64,000 nucleotides of DNA, taken from NCBI GenBank assembly GCA_963921825.1, contig OY997588.1, positions 128,433,203-128,497,202 on the forward strand, in the 5' to 3' direction. The notes under the pieces were generated by a model that saw only the letters and a program-made list of their open reading frames with translations, was not told where the DNA came from and did no database searches. Shown piece by piece: positions 32,406 to 44,338 of the stretch. The translations under genes were made by a program, and so were the position numbers. Origin of the DNA: Erodium maritimum. Taxonomy: Eukaryota > Streptophyta > Magnoliopsida > Geraniales > Geraniaceae. Each line of letters opens with the position of its first letter. Positions within the stretch are counted from its first letter, which is position 1.

Positions 32406-33990
32406 AAAAAGACCGCGCTTAAGAAATATACTCTGACTTGAAAAACGTGTCCACCAAACCCTAGCCGCCAACAACTCTCTTCCTGCCCTGCTTCTCCCGC
32501 CGGTGACGGCCATCTGGGTTGTTGCCGGAGGGAACCCGCCTCCCTCTTCCCTTCTACTCATCCCCTTCCTTATTCCTTCTACTGAGTGGTTGCTTCCTGC
32601 ATCTGCTCCGACTTTCCTTCGTGCCAGAGTCGTCGACGCCCTCTTGCCGGAGATCTTTGTGGTGCTGCTGCTACTGACAAGGAGGTTCGTGGCTCTGCGT
32701 CTTCTGGCCGGAGGAGATGCGTGGTTCGGCTGCCGGAGTCCCGTCCTCAGATCTGTCCACCACGGCCAGGTACGTTCAGAACCGGGGTCTGCTCGCCGGT
32801 AACGCGCCGGATTCTGCAGACTCGTGTTGCTCAGGTGCAAGGCCGGCCGGGGCGACTTCAGCCTCCTATTCCCGATCTAGTCGTCGGCTTGTCCGGTGGG
32901 TTCGTTGGCTGTGGCGGCTCGGATGTCTTCGAAGTGGTGGTTCGGGTCCGGGTGCGGTCCGGGTTGGGTTTGGCCCGGATCTGGGCCGGGTCAGCCTGAC
33001 CCGGTTTTGGTCTTGGGCCTGCCCTGTCTGGGCCCAGATTGGCCTGGTCAGTTTGGGCTTCTAGCCTGATCTGGCCAGGTCTGATCTGGTGCAGGCTCTC
33101 GGTTTTCCGGATTGCGTTGGTGTTTTTTACCTCATCGGTAGATACAGTTGTCTGTCAGTAAGGCAAGCCTGGTGTTCGGTAGAAATGTCGGGTACCCTAC
33201 ATGCGTTTCTCGGTGTTGGCTGTTTTCGTGTAGAGGCCCGGCACGGGTGCTTGCTTTGATGGTCAGTGCGGTATTTTTCTTCGCCCTTTTCCTTGCTTAG
33301 CTAGGCCTCTCCTATTCGTTCATACTTACTTTAGTAATTGGTTTCGCTTCTTCTCGACCCGGTGGTGGGTCGAGCTCGTCGGTTAAAGGCGTTGACCGCC
33401 GGCGAGTTCTTGGTTGTCGTGCGCCCCTCATAAGCCATCTACTAGGGTTAGTGTGGTAATTCGGATCTGTCTCAGCCGTTGTGTTGTTGTCCGCCGACAT
33501 TATTGAGATGGGAGTCGGTTCAGCTTTTCAAGGTTACGGCTTGGATCTTCGCCGGTGAGGTTATGCAGTTGGGAGTGACTCATTCACTCTGGGTCTGCGT
33601 GCCCTTTCTCACAGGGTCTGCGTACCCTTTCATGCTCTCAGGGTCTGCGTACCCATTCTTGCTCTTAGGGTCTGCGTACCCATTCATGCTCTCAAGGTCT
33701 GCGTACCCATTCACTCAGGGTCTGCGTACCCATTCTCATTCACATAGGGTCGGCGTACCCATTCTCACTCACTTAAGGTCTGCGTACCCATTCACTACTG
33801 GGTCTGCGTACCCATTCACTACTGGGTCTGCGTACCCTTACTCTTCTGGGTGTGCGTACTCTTCCTTGTTTACTGCTTTATTTTTGTTTTCTGAACTCCC
33901 GCCTTCAATCTGTAGACAGGTGATTTTTTTTGTAACCTTTTTCTTCCTCAGGAGAGGGTAATTTATCATATGTTTTCGCTGATAAAAAAA
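32406..33990 (+). mobile_element. Non-coding retroposon, family R, copy C
   Basis: It is flanked by a 14-bp duplication with one mismatch (AACTGCGGCTCTAC at 32392-32405, AACTGCGACTCTAC at 33991-34004) and ends TTTTCGCTGATAAAAAAAA. It shares CTCTGACTTGAAAA, AACCCTAGCCGCC and GACGGCC...GTTGTTGCCGGAGG with copies A and B, and TCGACCCGGTGGTGGGTCGA-type sequence with copy B. It contains GGGCCGGGTC-rich sequence at 32930-33090 and an eleven-unit minisatellite near the 3' end. No open frame is convincingly protein-coding. Confidence 0.75.
33590..33865 (+). repeat. Minisatellite of GGGTCTGCGTACCC units in retroposon C
   Basis: About eleven units of GGGTCTGCGTACCC or close variants, separated by 8-15 bp linkers such as ATTCACTACT and TTTCATGCTCTCA. 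The core matches the array in retroposon B (20447-20640), but unit number and linkers differ, so the arrays changed length independently. Confidence 0.9.
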
Positions 33991-34004
33991 AACTGCGACT
34001 CTAC

Positions 34005-34481
34005 CCCTGTTTATTAAGGGAAAAGCAATAGGAAACAACATAATAAAAGTTCTATCAAAGCACAACCGTATCATAAAGGTTTGTCAACGATCATTCTCAC
34101 TCAAAAGATGGATTAGTTGAATAAGAGGTGTTTAGATTAGTATTTTAAACTTAGCTTAGAAGCATGTGGACTTATAATAAGCAACTTATACATACCTCAC
34201 TACAAAGGTGGATTCCGAGTAAGTCAGGGAAGTCCCTGTTCCAAGAAAGTTTCATTAAGTCGTAAATTTTTCAGTTGTTTACGCTTTAATATCTTAGGGT
34301 TCAAATTGGAATTGGTATGAAAAATTTATGACTGTTTAAAGGTTTGCGGAGTGTTTGACTATTTTTAACTTCAAAATGCTCAAAGATTAAAATCTTATAA
34401 TAATTTCCAACAACGATATCCACAACTAATGGTAGGTTGTATATTAGAAATCAAATGCTCGATAAAATGATTAAATGACAG
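34005..34481. other. Spacer, nothing recognised
   Basis: AT-rich interval between two retroelements, with no gene or element end that I can support. Confidence 0.4.
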
Positions 34482-34500
34482 TTCGACCGTATATATTTAT

Positions 34501-36187
34501 TTATTTTTTGATAAGCTCGAAAAATTTATTACTAAGACCGATTCCTGTAAAGAAACCGGAATGCCCTGATTAAAAGTAATCAGGGAAAAGGAAAACAATT
34601 ACACAGGGACTCCATAAAGGGGAGTCAAAAGGCCGAACCTTTTCCTAAAAGCGAAACAAGGAAACAAAAAACAGAAAAGAAAATCCCACGAAACCTCGCC
34701 TCTCGACGTTAGATACGATTAATCGCATCATTCTTTTTGGAAGCCAATTCACGGATTGTAATTCAAGCATCGGTTCCATAAGACGAAGCTGCAACTAAAG
34801 ATTTTCCAACTCTGCCAAGCTCAACCTGTTTCCCAGTGTCAACGGGACGAGCAACTCTTTCCCGTTCCAAAGAGCGATCCGTTGATCTACACCGCATGGT
34901 ATAAAAATCAGACAAATGTTTAGGAGGCCGACTCACTCGTTTCGACGGTTTAAGTAGGACTTCCTTCCAAGGACTACCCTCAGTAGGATCACCAATCTCT
35001 CCCAAAGTATTCGTCGGGCTATCCCTTACAAGACTCGGATCACTGAAAGACTGAAGTGGAATAGCTTGTATTGGATCAACCGAACCCGTCGATGGAATTA
35101 GAGCATTATCCATTGGACTAGAAATTAGACTCAAAACAGGCCCAAACACAAGCCCATTCGAGTCCAACCCAGAAACTAATCCATTCTCACCTGCTGCAAT
35201 TTCTGTTACATGGGCCGGTTCCATCACCAAGGGCTGGGCTGTTAGAGGCTCAACTACATCTCTTTCAGTCGCAATAACCGAACCCTGTGAGTGAATCGCG
35301 ACTGGATCAACAACACCCGATTCTGCAGCATTCAAAATTGGAATTAAATCAGACCCCAACTCACGAATATCACGCACACAATCACGATCTCCAGAAATTG
35401 GGGCTGCTTCGAATTCCACAGTGGCATCGTCTTCACGCTGGTTTGAAACAGTATCAGCGCCGCAATCACCGTGAACCACCATATCTTGACAATCCCGTGA
35501 CTCAAGGAGAATTGGAAATTCGAAAACACGGGAATTGGGGAAATAGAGACGAACCGAGGAATTTCCCTCACTGACCGGAGCATTCGTCGGAAAAACACAC
35601 TCAACCACCTTATTGTGTTTTCCGAACAAAAACTGACTGGTAGATTCGAAACGAGCCTGTAAGGGCTCCTTCCTCCCCACGATCTGTTTGCCAACCAAAC
35701 CTTGACGGGGACGAGCTAAGGCTACAAACAGTATATAGCCATTAATTTTGAATTCGTTGAAAGTTTTAACTGCCAGCGAAGCCGCTTCCGACGATACAAA
35801 AGTGACGAAACCAAATTTTTTGCCATCTCTGTTTTGTATCTTTAAAACAGAGCACTCCGTTATTTCGCCAAAAGGACCCAAAGAACTACGAATCCAGGCT
35901 TCCGTAGCATCGAAAGGTAAGTTAAAAATGAAAGTTCATTAGGGATTACCTGCAACTCCTTTCTCACCTCCGGCACCGACACTAATTTGGACGAAACCAC
36001 AACATCCCTCGAGACAGCCGAGGTGTGTATCCGATCCACAACAGGTTGCATTGTACCAGAATCTTGTGCGACAACACCGTCTTCTTTAGATCCAGCGACA
36101 GTGATCTCAACCTTCTGAACGTCGCCACCAACAGTCCCAACATCCTTGGCAGCCTCTCCCAATACCGGACGAGAAGCAGTCCGTATC
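34501..36187 (-). mobile_element. RRM-type ORF1-only retroelement, family M, copy 2
   Basis: The exact 19-bp duplication TTCGACCGTATATATTTAT (34482-34500 and 36188-36206) bounds 1687 bp. The minus-strand 3' end is CAGGGCATTCCGG ... AATAAATTTTTCGAGC and TTATCAAAAAATAA, nearly identical to the 3' end of copy 3 (57676-58586). Only an ORF1 is present. The 5' end at 36187 is probably truncated, since ORF1 is entered without a leader. Confidence 0.88.
34763..36162 (-). pseudogene. ORF1 protein with RNA recognition motif (one frameshift)
   Basis: An N-terminal frame (36162-35860) runs to KELQVIPNE. A one-base phase change near 35935 then leads into the RRM, whose RNP2 is FIFNLPF and RNP1 is KKFGFVTF, followed by AASLAVKTFNEFKINGYIL. 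The remaining frame (35881-34763, 372 codons) is an acidic, Ser/Pro-rich linker with SPWKEVLLKPSKRVSRPP near its C-terminus. This block recurs as SPWKDVLLQPRQSRPS in copy 3. Apart from the single frameshift it is intact, making it the best-preserved member. Confidence 0.8.
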
Positions 36188-36206
36188 TTCGACCGTATAT
36201 ATTTAT

Positions 36207-36626
36207 AATCAAGTATTTATGAGTATTAAAAATAAAATAGTTTTAAATCTGTTAATGAAAACACTTTCCATTTTATTACTCACCAATAACTTTGTATTAT
36301 AGATTCTGGCTTCTCCTAAGGCACAAAACTCAATAAATCACCAATGCCCAAGGCACACCAATGACACTTCCCATCCCGCTAAAACATGAAAAGGTCTAAC
36401 TGTAGAAAACGCTCTCGGATCACAAGACCAAACCAATTAATATGTACGCCACACACCAACTAAACTAGTTGGGTTTTATGCGCTAAGGCAAGCCACACCC
36501 TGTACTATGTCATTTATAAGTTAATAATAATTGGAAAACGTTTTATCATCATTAAGTTGTAATGTTAGTGAAACTGTAAATAAACTACTTCCAATAAGGT
36601 ATTAGAGAACACTTCCTCAGTAGTAG
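36207..36626. other. Spacer, nothing recognised
   Basis: AT-rich interval between the RRM element and the first direct-repeat copy, without recognised features. Confidence 0.4.
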
Positions 36627-37621
36627 AACTCTTATAGACAAATGAGTGAGCCTATTCACTCGTCCCTAGCCTAAACCGATAGTTAGAGGTGGTTTGACTT
36701 TTGACTTGAGGATCATGTTATACTGATCATAAATATAGATATATGAGTCAAAGTCACAGCTACCAAAGAGTTTGACATTGGACGGTGCACCTCAAGAATA
36801 CTCCATAAAACATAAACATGAATATATCTCAACTACCAAAATAGTTCTTAGTCCTAAGATCATGACATTACCATCTGATCTACATGAGGTTATTTCATGC
36901 CTTGACATAACTAATCGTTAGTCCTGAACAGATGGCGATAAATGTTATGCTTAGATTTGGATACGCACATGTGAGACATATGGGTGATAGTCATAGGGAC
37001 TTGTTACTTGTATTCAAACAAGTTAGATGTCATTAAGGGCCACTCTTGATGAGTATATAGGTGGTAAAAGAAGCATGGTCATGCGTTTGATTTGTTACCT
37101 ACAATCCTCACTCACGATCAAGAGAACTTGTAAACTGAATTAGAAAGGATGACGATTATATGCTTTGTTCAATCATATCAATCGCTAAACGACAAGAGGA
37201 TAAAACAACTTATGGTAACATGATTTGACAAAGAATACAATCATTAATTTTATGACTTGGGTGGTCATGGGCCTTGTTGGGAGTTACCCATGACTTGTGA
37301 AGGAAATGATTATTTCCATTCCATACCATCACAAGAATCCTAAAGGGTCACACACAAAGAGAGAGGCCGTAACGAAATGAAGAAAATGTATTGTCGATTA
37401 AATGAAATAGTAAGAAACTATATTATGATATAATGCATTCTTTTTATTTAATTCAATACTCATAAGACAATACCATTTTTATATTTAATTATTATCCTAA
37501 CAAATAAAGGTCCAAAAATATAAATATTATAAGGCTTAGCCGAACACCCTTATTGGGCTATAAAGGGTTCGGCCAACCCAAGAACAATGTGTATTTGTGG
37601 TGTTTTATTCATCATATAGAA
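36627..37621 (+). repeat. 1-kb direct repeat, copy 1
   Basis: A 995-bp segment from AACTCTTATAGACAAATGAG to TTCATCATATAGAA is repeated at 37879-38877. I count about ten substitutions and one 4-bp indel, about 99% identity. It lacks TG...CA ends, an adjacent primer site and a polypurine tract, so it does not look like an LTR pair. It contains an inverted repeat GCCGAACACCCTTAT/ATAAAGGGTTCGGC near its right end (about 37540-37573) around a TATAAA motif. No protein is encoded. Confidence 0.9.
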
Positions 37622-37878
37622 TTAAAGGAAACTGCTAATATTCTAAAAGGTCTAGACGTATAAAGATATTTAGTTGGACTAGGTCAAAAGGAAACAAGAC
37701 ACCTCATTAAGAAATGTTTTCTAATTCTTTTTGGATTGGATTAAGGTAAGATACACTCCTATAAATATAACACTAGTGTTGGCTGAGTTATACATGCTTC
37801 TTAGCTGAAATTGTCAGCCAAGCATAAAGAGAATTTGTCGGTTTTATTCAGGAAAAATTACAGTATAATACCCTACCA
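37622..37878. other. Unique 257-bp spacer between the direct repeats
   Basis: It contains CTCCTATAAATATAAC, which resembles a TATA box. It shows no coding signature and no match to either repeat copy. Confidence 0.5.
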
Positions 37879-38877
37879 AACTCTTATAGACAAATGAGTG
37901 AGCCTATTCACTCGTCCCTAGCCTAAACCGATAGTTAGAGGTGGTTTGACTTTTGACTTAAGGATCATGTTTTACTGATCATAAATATAGATATATGAGT
38001 CAAAGTCGCAGCTACCAAAGAGTTTGACATTGGACGGTGCACCTCAAGAATACTCCATAAAACATAAACATGAATATATCTCAACTACCAAAGCAGTTCT
38101 TAGTCCTAAGATCATGACATTACCATCTGATCTACATGAGGTTATTTCATGCCTTGACATAACTAATCGTTAGTCCTGAACAGATGGCGATAAATGTTAT
38201 GCTTAGATTTGGATACGCACATGTGAGACATATGGGTGATAGTCATAGGGACTTGTTACTTGTATTCAAACAAGTTAGATGTCATTAAGGGCCACTCTTG
38301 ATGAGTATATAGGTGGTAAAAGAAGCATGATCATGCGTTTGATTTGTTACCTACAATCCTCACTCACGATCAAGAGAACTTGTAAACTGAATTAGAAAGG
38401 ATGACGATTATATGCTTTGTTCAATCATACCAATCGCTAAACGACAAGAGGATATATAAAACAACTTATGGTAACATGATTTGACAAAGAATACAATCAT
38501 TAATTTTATGACTTGGGTGGTCATGGGCCTTGTTGGGAGTTACCCATGACTTGTGAAGGAAATGATTATTTCCATTCCATACCATCACAAGAATCCTAAA
38601 GGGTCACACACAAAGAGAGAGGCCGTATCGAAATGAAGAAAATGTATTGTCGATTAAATGAAATAGTAAGAAACTATATTATGATATAATGCATTCTTTT
38701 TATTTAATTCAATACTCATAAGACAATACCATTTTTATATTTAATTATTATCCTAACAAATAAAGGTCCAAATATATAAATATTATAAGGCTTAGCCGAA
38801 CACCCTTATTGGGCTATAAAGGGTTCGGCCAACCCAAGAACAATGTGTATTTGTGGTGTTTTATTTATCATATAGAA
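37879..38877 (+). repeat. 1-kb direct repeat, copy 2
   Basis: The 999-bp copy of 36627-37621 includes a 4-bp insertion at AGGATATATAAAAC (about 38450). Its right edge coincides with the insertion site of the solo LTR that follows. Confidence 0.9.
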
Positions 38878-38881
38878 ATGG

Positions 38882-40892
38882 TGGAGTTTTAGGTTGGTTG
38901 ATGTTAGATGATGATTTTGTTTTTGAGTAGCTTTGATGAAACCCATTGTGGGTATTGAAGGATTGAAGTTGTTGGGTCTGTTTTGGAGGTTTAAGAGTTC
39001 ATCAATGGAGTTTTGTGGAGAAAATTCGTGGAAAAGCGAAGTTGGGGAAGAAGAAAGGGGTCTACTCTGGTCTGGCACAGAATGGGGCATAGAGAGGGCC
39101 AGATTCCGGCACGGAGTGCCGCACGGACCGGGCCAAGGTCCGACACGATGTGTAGCACGGACCGTGCCTGGTCCCGGGCCGGTCTGCAGCACGGACCGTG
39201 CCTGGTCCTAGGCCGACGTGTCGCACGGGTCGTGCCTGGTTCCGGGCCGGTCAGTGGCATGGGCCGGGTCGGGTGTCGGGCCAGTGTGCTGCATGGGCCG
39301 GGTCAGTTTCCTGGCCTCTGGGCCATCCGGATTGGGCCTCATTCCGGCCCATTTCCCGTTTTAGCCTATGTTGGACTTCGGGCTTAATTTAGTTGTTTCT
39401 CGTTTTAAACGCATCTGAATTGGTATTGATTCGAGTATTGTTTTGTATTCTAATACTTTGGACCCGAGTTTGACGGAGGAGGAGACGGTTGGATCTCTTG
39501 AAGTGGAGGAGGAATCTAGCCAGGTCGTCAGCAGCTAGGATTGGAGTACTTTTGAGTTTGAGGTAGGGAAAGTAGCGACTACCGGTTTAATTACAGAAAA
39601 TTACTAGTATGCCTTTAAGAGATTAATAATAACCGGAAAGGTCCTAGTTTGCATATAGGATGTGATTCACTAGAATAACTGCTTTCAATTAAGATAATAA
39701 ACGGAAGAGTCTTAGTCTGCATATAGTATGTAATTCACTAGAATAACCGATTTCAATTATGGGAAATTGGAGTGCTGGTAGAATGGCCATGTCGAGCCTT
39801 AGGGTTGCGTGTTGATTGTGTTGCCATGATCTATGATTAAGATGCATGATGTGTGTTGTAGCAGTTGATTAGATTAAGAGTCATAATAAGATATACTTGG
39901 TGTAGCGTGTTGTTGCTATGTTTGGGCAAGTGTGCCATGCGTGATGTGATGTGAACCATTGATTGTGATATGATCGGGTAAGTGATAGACCGATATGTGT
40001 TTATGATGAATTGGCTTGGTTGGTATATCGTGGTCGAGCTATGGCATTGTGATGCGTGTTATTCTCTTGATGTGTGTTCCAAGAGGAGGCGTGTCCGGTA
40101 TGATACCTATACTGAGAGAGTATGCTGGTGTAGGGTATCGAGGACGAGGATGGTGTGATCATTACCCCGATGCTATGGGGTCCGGGAAGGCGTACAACCG
40201 AGGTATGTGCCGGTCCGGTATGCATGAGGCCCCGAGTCTACGTGACGGGAAGACATCCGACTGAATGTATTGCCGGTCAAGGATGTTACCCCGAGTCTAC
40301 GTGACGGGAAGATGTCGGGACCGAGGCTATGTGTTCCGGTATGATATAAGTGGGACGGGCTGTGATAGCCGGTGATGTTGGGAACTGTTGTGCGGATTAT
40401 GTGGTTGTTCTGCTGTGTGTTGTATGCCTGTTGTTGACTGTGTGCGATGTTTTAAGTGTGATTATGGTCTTCTATGAGTGATTAGTGGTTGGTAACTTCC
40501 CGTAGGTGTTGTTAGTAGTTATGCTTGCTAGTATGCCCTAATTGGACGGTTACTCGTGGTGGTGAACTGATGTTCATATCCATAACTACTTTTCCTACTA
40601 AGCGAAAGCTCACCCCTTTACCTTTTTGTTTTTCAGGTCTTGAGCGGGACTTGTGCTAGTGGGACTCTCGGCGCTTGGGAGCTAGCGAGGGTCTTGTTTA
40701 GCTGTCTAGAGACGTACTGTTATTTTAACTAAACAATTGTTTACTGGTTTTTATGAGCTGTTGACTCTTTTTATCGGATTTATGGATTACAAATTATTAT
40801 TTTAAGATTTGTTTCCTTTAAAATTTCTTTATTTATTTATCACTTTGAGTTCACGTCTCGAGTCCGGTCAAACCTGGATTTGGGACGTGACA
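38882..40892 (-). mobile_element. Solo LTR, same family as 7345-10333, inverted
   Basis: On the minus strand it begins TGTCACGTCCCAAATCCAGG (ending at 40892) and matches the start of the LTR at 7345. Several internal blocks are shared, such as GGTGAGCTTTCGCTTAGTAGG around 40600. It is flanked by ATGG(T): 38878-38881 and 40893-40896. The exact left boundary is uncertain by a base or two. It contains no coding region. It is about 1 kb shorter than the other copy. Confidence 0.75.
39105..39315. repeat. GC-rich imperfect tandem repeats inside the solo LTR
   Basis: About six degenerate units of roughly 35 bp contain GCACGGACCGTGCCTGGTCC and GGGCCGG. Each unit includes the palindrome GCACGGACCGTGC, so hairpins are likely. 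The long Arg-rich open frames across it in several phases follow from the repeat composition. Confidence 0.7.
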
Positions 40893-40897
40893 ATGGT

Positions 40898-42386
40898 GAG
40901 CACTATCGGAAGCTATATTTTCTTTGTTTATCGTGTACACTTTCATCAATTGTACGTATATCTTTCGTTGATATATAAAACTTGACCTTGCTTTAAAAAA
41001 ACAAAAAATTAACTAGATGACAAACAAAACAATTGTTAAATGATAATCTAATGATTTCAATATTTTCCTAAAACATCAAATAAGAAAAAAAAAAACTAAA
41101 TTTTCACGTATGAGTACTCTCATTTTACTTGGGTTTTCTAGTTGCTACTTCTCTTATTGCGGTAAATAGTAGTGGGCGTTTCAAGCCTTAATACCCTGTT
41201 ACGGTGGTAATGGATGTCTCAATCTTTGGTCGTTATCCGAGGGGATATGATGTGGACGGAAGGCATGCTCCTCGACCTTTCGTATGGGATTCCACGATTG
41301 AGATCTTTCATCTTTGTTCTGGCAATGATGTCTCGCGTTCAAAAGGGGGCTTTGTTTGGTGGACTGAGGGTCAGGAAGTGTGCTACCATGGAGGCAAGGA
41401 CTATTCCATGAGAGCAACGGAGCGAGATCTACATATCCGTATTGACTTGATCAGATCCAATCTGATAGGGAACATCTTATAGAAGGGCACTCCACGGTGA
41501 GGGGTCGACCGGAGAGAGGGTCGATGGCTGGCTTGGGACGACTTGTTTGGGGATGATGGTGAGTGCGTTAGTTGTCGGGGATGGTGTCGATGCCCTGATG
41601 GGGACGCAAGGAAGAGACCAAAATTGGGATTGGTTCCAACCTGACGATGGATAGTCATGATTGTTATGGGTCATAACTCAATGGGATCAACCGACTTCGA
41701 GGGAGCGACATACAAAATCAGCGAGGAGCGGAAAGCACTCTCGCCTCCTATAACGAGCAATAGAGAGGTTGATTAGCGGTCAGCGAGTACCACCTTTTCA
41801 CCGAGTATAGGGTGGCATCGATTCCACCAATACTCGACACGACATTCTTCTACCAGATCGGGAGCCAACACTTTTACGTTTCTAAAGGCCCTCATTATCA
41901 TTAGAGGGGGCGACGTCAGTTGGAAGCTCAAGAGAATGCATAGTCTATTGTGCTCTTTTAATACCTTGGTACAAGGTTGGCAAGGCCTTCACTCTCCGGA
42001 TTGATAGTTGTATCGGTGGTCTCGACCGCTAAAGCAGTATCCTCCTAGAACCCCAACCTAGAGTCTTATGGCATCTTTTCTATTTCTACATTTCTAGTTT
42101 TTTACAGTAGTTATTCTCTTTCAGCCCCACGATTCTCAGACTTTCGGATGTTTGTATTTTTCATCTTAGTTTTATTTAAGGAAGAAGCTCTTCAAAGTGC
42201 GTCGAATTATTTAATGGGAACAACTACATTTTTCGTAATTAATAAGGTACTTTTTCCTATATCTTCAAAATCTTTTTGAGAAGCTATAATTTAAAAGGTA
42301 CCGAACCTGATTTTTTAATATGACTAAATTAGTTTACTTGCTTCTAAGTAGATTAACTATTAAAACTCTGCTTCCTAACCATATAT
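40898..42386. other. Unassigned stretch with a short unrecognised open frame
   Basis: An open frame at 41204-41482 (plus strand, 92 codons) and weaker frames to 42060 match no family I know. GC content is higher at 41200-42050 than in the surrounding sequence, which suggests an old element. No element ends were found. Confidence 0.3.
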
Positions 42387-43130
42387 ATGACCCGCTTACT
42401 CAAATCAGGGTACAACCTAAGGTTCCACGACATGATTGGGAGTCTTGACTACATGCATTGGGAGTGGAAGAATTGCCCAACCACATTGCAAGGAGCCCAT
42501 GGTCAGGGAGATCACCATGGGGATCCAACCGTTATGTTGGAAGCTATAGCGTCCCGTGATTTGTGGATTTGGCATGCATTTTTTGGTGTTCGGCTCGAAC
42601 AACGACATCATCGTTCTCTACGCAAGCCACTTATTCCACGACGCTTGTCATGACCGTGAGTTTCCCGTGGAGTTCGAGATCACGGGCATTGGTATGACTG
42701 GCCTTATTATTTGGTTGATGGCATTTACCCATCATAAAGTCCGTTCGTAAAGTCTATTCGCCATCCTAGTACAAGCAAACAGAAGTTGCTTGCTAAAGTT
42801 CAATAAGGTTGTCTGAAAGATATTGAACGAGTTTTTGGAGTCCTCCAAGCACGGTGACACATCATTTTCTGTCCCGCTCGTGTTTGGAGCAAGTATACTT
42901 TGGCTAATATCATGAACACTTGTATCATTCTACACAACATGATTGTAGAGGATGAACACGACCAGTACGAAACAGGAGATGACGAGTTGTACTACGAGGC
43001 ACCTTCGGCTATACCAGATTGGACACATAAATGATATGACCCACCAACAACTCCAAAATGACCTTATTGAGCACATATGAGGTCGGTTTGGAGCACATTA
43101 CCATCCCGACGACGAATGAGAAATCTTTTC
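42387..43130 (+). pseudogene. PIF/Harbinger transposase, C-terminal part (decayed)
   Basis: The plus strand reads MIGSLDYMHWEWKNCP, GDPTVMLEAIASRDLWIWH and, in the next frames, AFFGV/GSNNDIIVLYAS and a late block DIERVFGVLQAR-(x)-HIISCPARVW with MNTCIILHNMIVEDE. These are conserved blocks of the plant Harbinger (DDE_Tnp_4) nuclease, including the Asp of GSLD and the Asp of GSNND. The reading then passes a stop and ends with GRFGAHYHPDDE at 43080-43118. Stops and frameshifts make it non-functional. The N-terminal part and terminal repeats were not found. Confidence 0.85.
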
Positions 43131-43255
43131 ATTTGTAACACTTGTATACTAGGTCGGTTTGGAGCGCATTACCATCCCGACGACGAGTGATAAATCTTTA
43201 AATTTGTAGCACTTGTATACGAGGTCGGTTTGGAGTGCATTACCATCCCTACTTA
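43080..43255 (+). repeat. 71-bp tandem repeats of the transposase 3' end
   Basis: AGGTCGGTTTGGAGCRCATT starts at 43080, 43151 and 43222, exactly 71 bp apart. The third unit is partial. Each unit holds the last codons of the transposase and its 3' flank, so the end of the gene was multiplied after insertion. Confidence 0.9.
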
Positions 43256-43363
43256 GGTTTCACCATTGCAAAATACGGTTAAATTAAAAGATAAAAACTC
43301 ACTAATTTGCACAATCATCATTCGAGTCCCCAACTCGAGCCCCTACCTCACACCTTTCTATTA

Positions 43364-44338
43364 GAGCATCCACATCAAGGCGAACCCTGCGAGCGAGGCC
43401 GGGGCAGGAGCAGAGGAGGAGGGTTCGGGGTTCGGGGTTCGGACGGGTGTGGGGTGTCGTTGGTGCGGGGCGTGCGGGGCGGGGGCGTGGGGGAGAAGGA
43501 GAAGGGTCCGGGGGCAGGGGCGCGAGGCATAAATCAGCCCCGTTGCCTCGCCCCCCTCTGCTTCGCCGGCGTCCTTTCTTCCATTGACGCGTGTGCTGTA
43601 AGAAAAAAAAAAACAGACGCAGACTCAAGGAAGAAGATGCACAGTACCATTTGTTAATTATGTTAGGTTATTAATGGTAAGTTAGTTAGGTTAATATATA
43701 TAGTTAATTAGGTTAATATATATTAATTAATTAGGTTAATATATGGTAAGTTATTAATTAGATATTAATTAGGTTTTTAGAAGTAAACAAATTAGTTTAA
43801 AATTTTAAAAATCAGTTTTTAATTTAAAAACTCAAATTTTAAATTTAATAATCAGTTTTTAAGTTTAAAAATCAGTTTTTTTAAAAAAATCATTTTTTTG
43901 TTGCGATAAAAAATGTCCGACGACGATGCCAAAACGTTATTATTAAGAATAGTAACTGTCAGTGTTTCAAAAAAAAATATATGGTATTAGTAACAGTCAT
44001 CAAAGAATTCATCACTGCAAAAGCTTATATCGACCAAATGAATTGTCAATTTCAATTATGTATTTTTTATTTTTATGTAATTTTTAAATTTTGTATTTTA
44101 TTAATGTAATTTTATTTCTATTTATGAATTTTATTTAGTAGTTGTCGATTTAAAAATAACGTTAACAATTCAGTTAAAAATTTAACTAATTACACAGTCA
44201 GCATTTCTGAAAATCAAACCCCCCATACAAGCCCCTCTGATGTGCAGGACACTTTTTTTAGGGGGACAGAACCCTGAACCCTGCCCAGTCAGCAGAGGGT
44301 TTTGCCTCAAGGTTCTGCCCCCCTTGATGTGGATGCTC
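43364..44338. mobile_element. MITE with 17-bp inverted ends, Harbinger-like
   Basis: The left end GAGCATCCACATCAAGG (43364-43380) faces its inverted copy CCTTGATGTGGATGCTC (44322-44338). Flanking trinucleotides are TTA and TCA, consistent with a decayed 3-bp TWA target site typical of Harbinger. The left 200 bp are very GC-rich, including GGTTCGGGGTTCGGGGTTCG at 43424-43443. The rest is AT-rich with repeats of AAAATCAGTTTTTAA. It is non-coding and lies next to the Harbinger transposase remains, but a causal link is not shown. Confidence 0.7.

Noticed and set aside
36627..38877. LTR pair of a short (TRIM-like) retrotransposon
   Set aside because: No TG...CA ends, primer-binding site, polypurine tract or target duplication could be found at the repeat edges.
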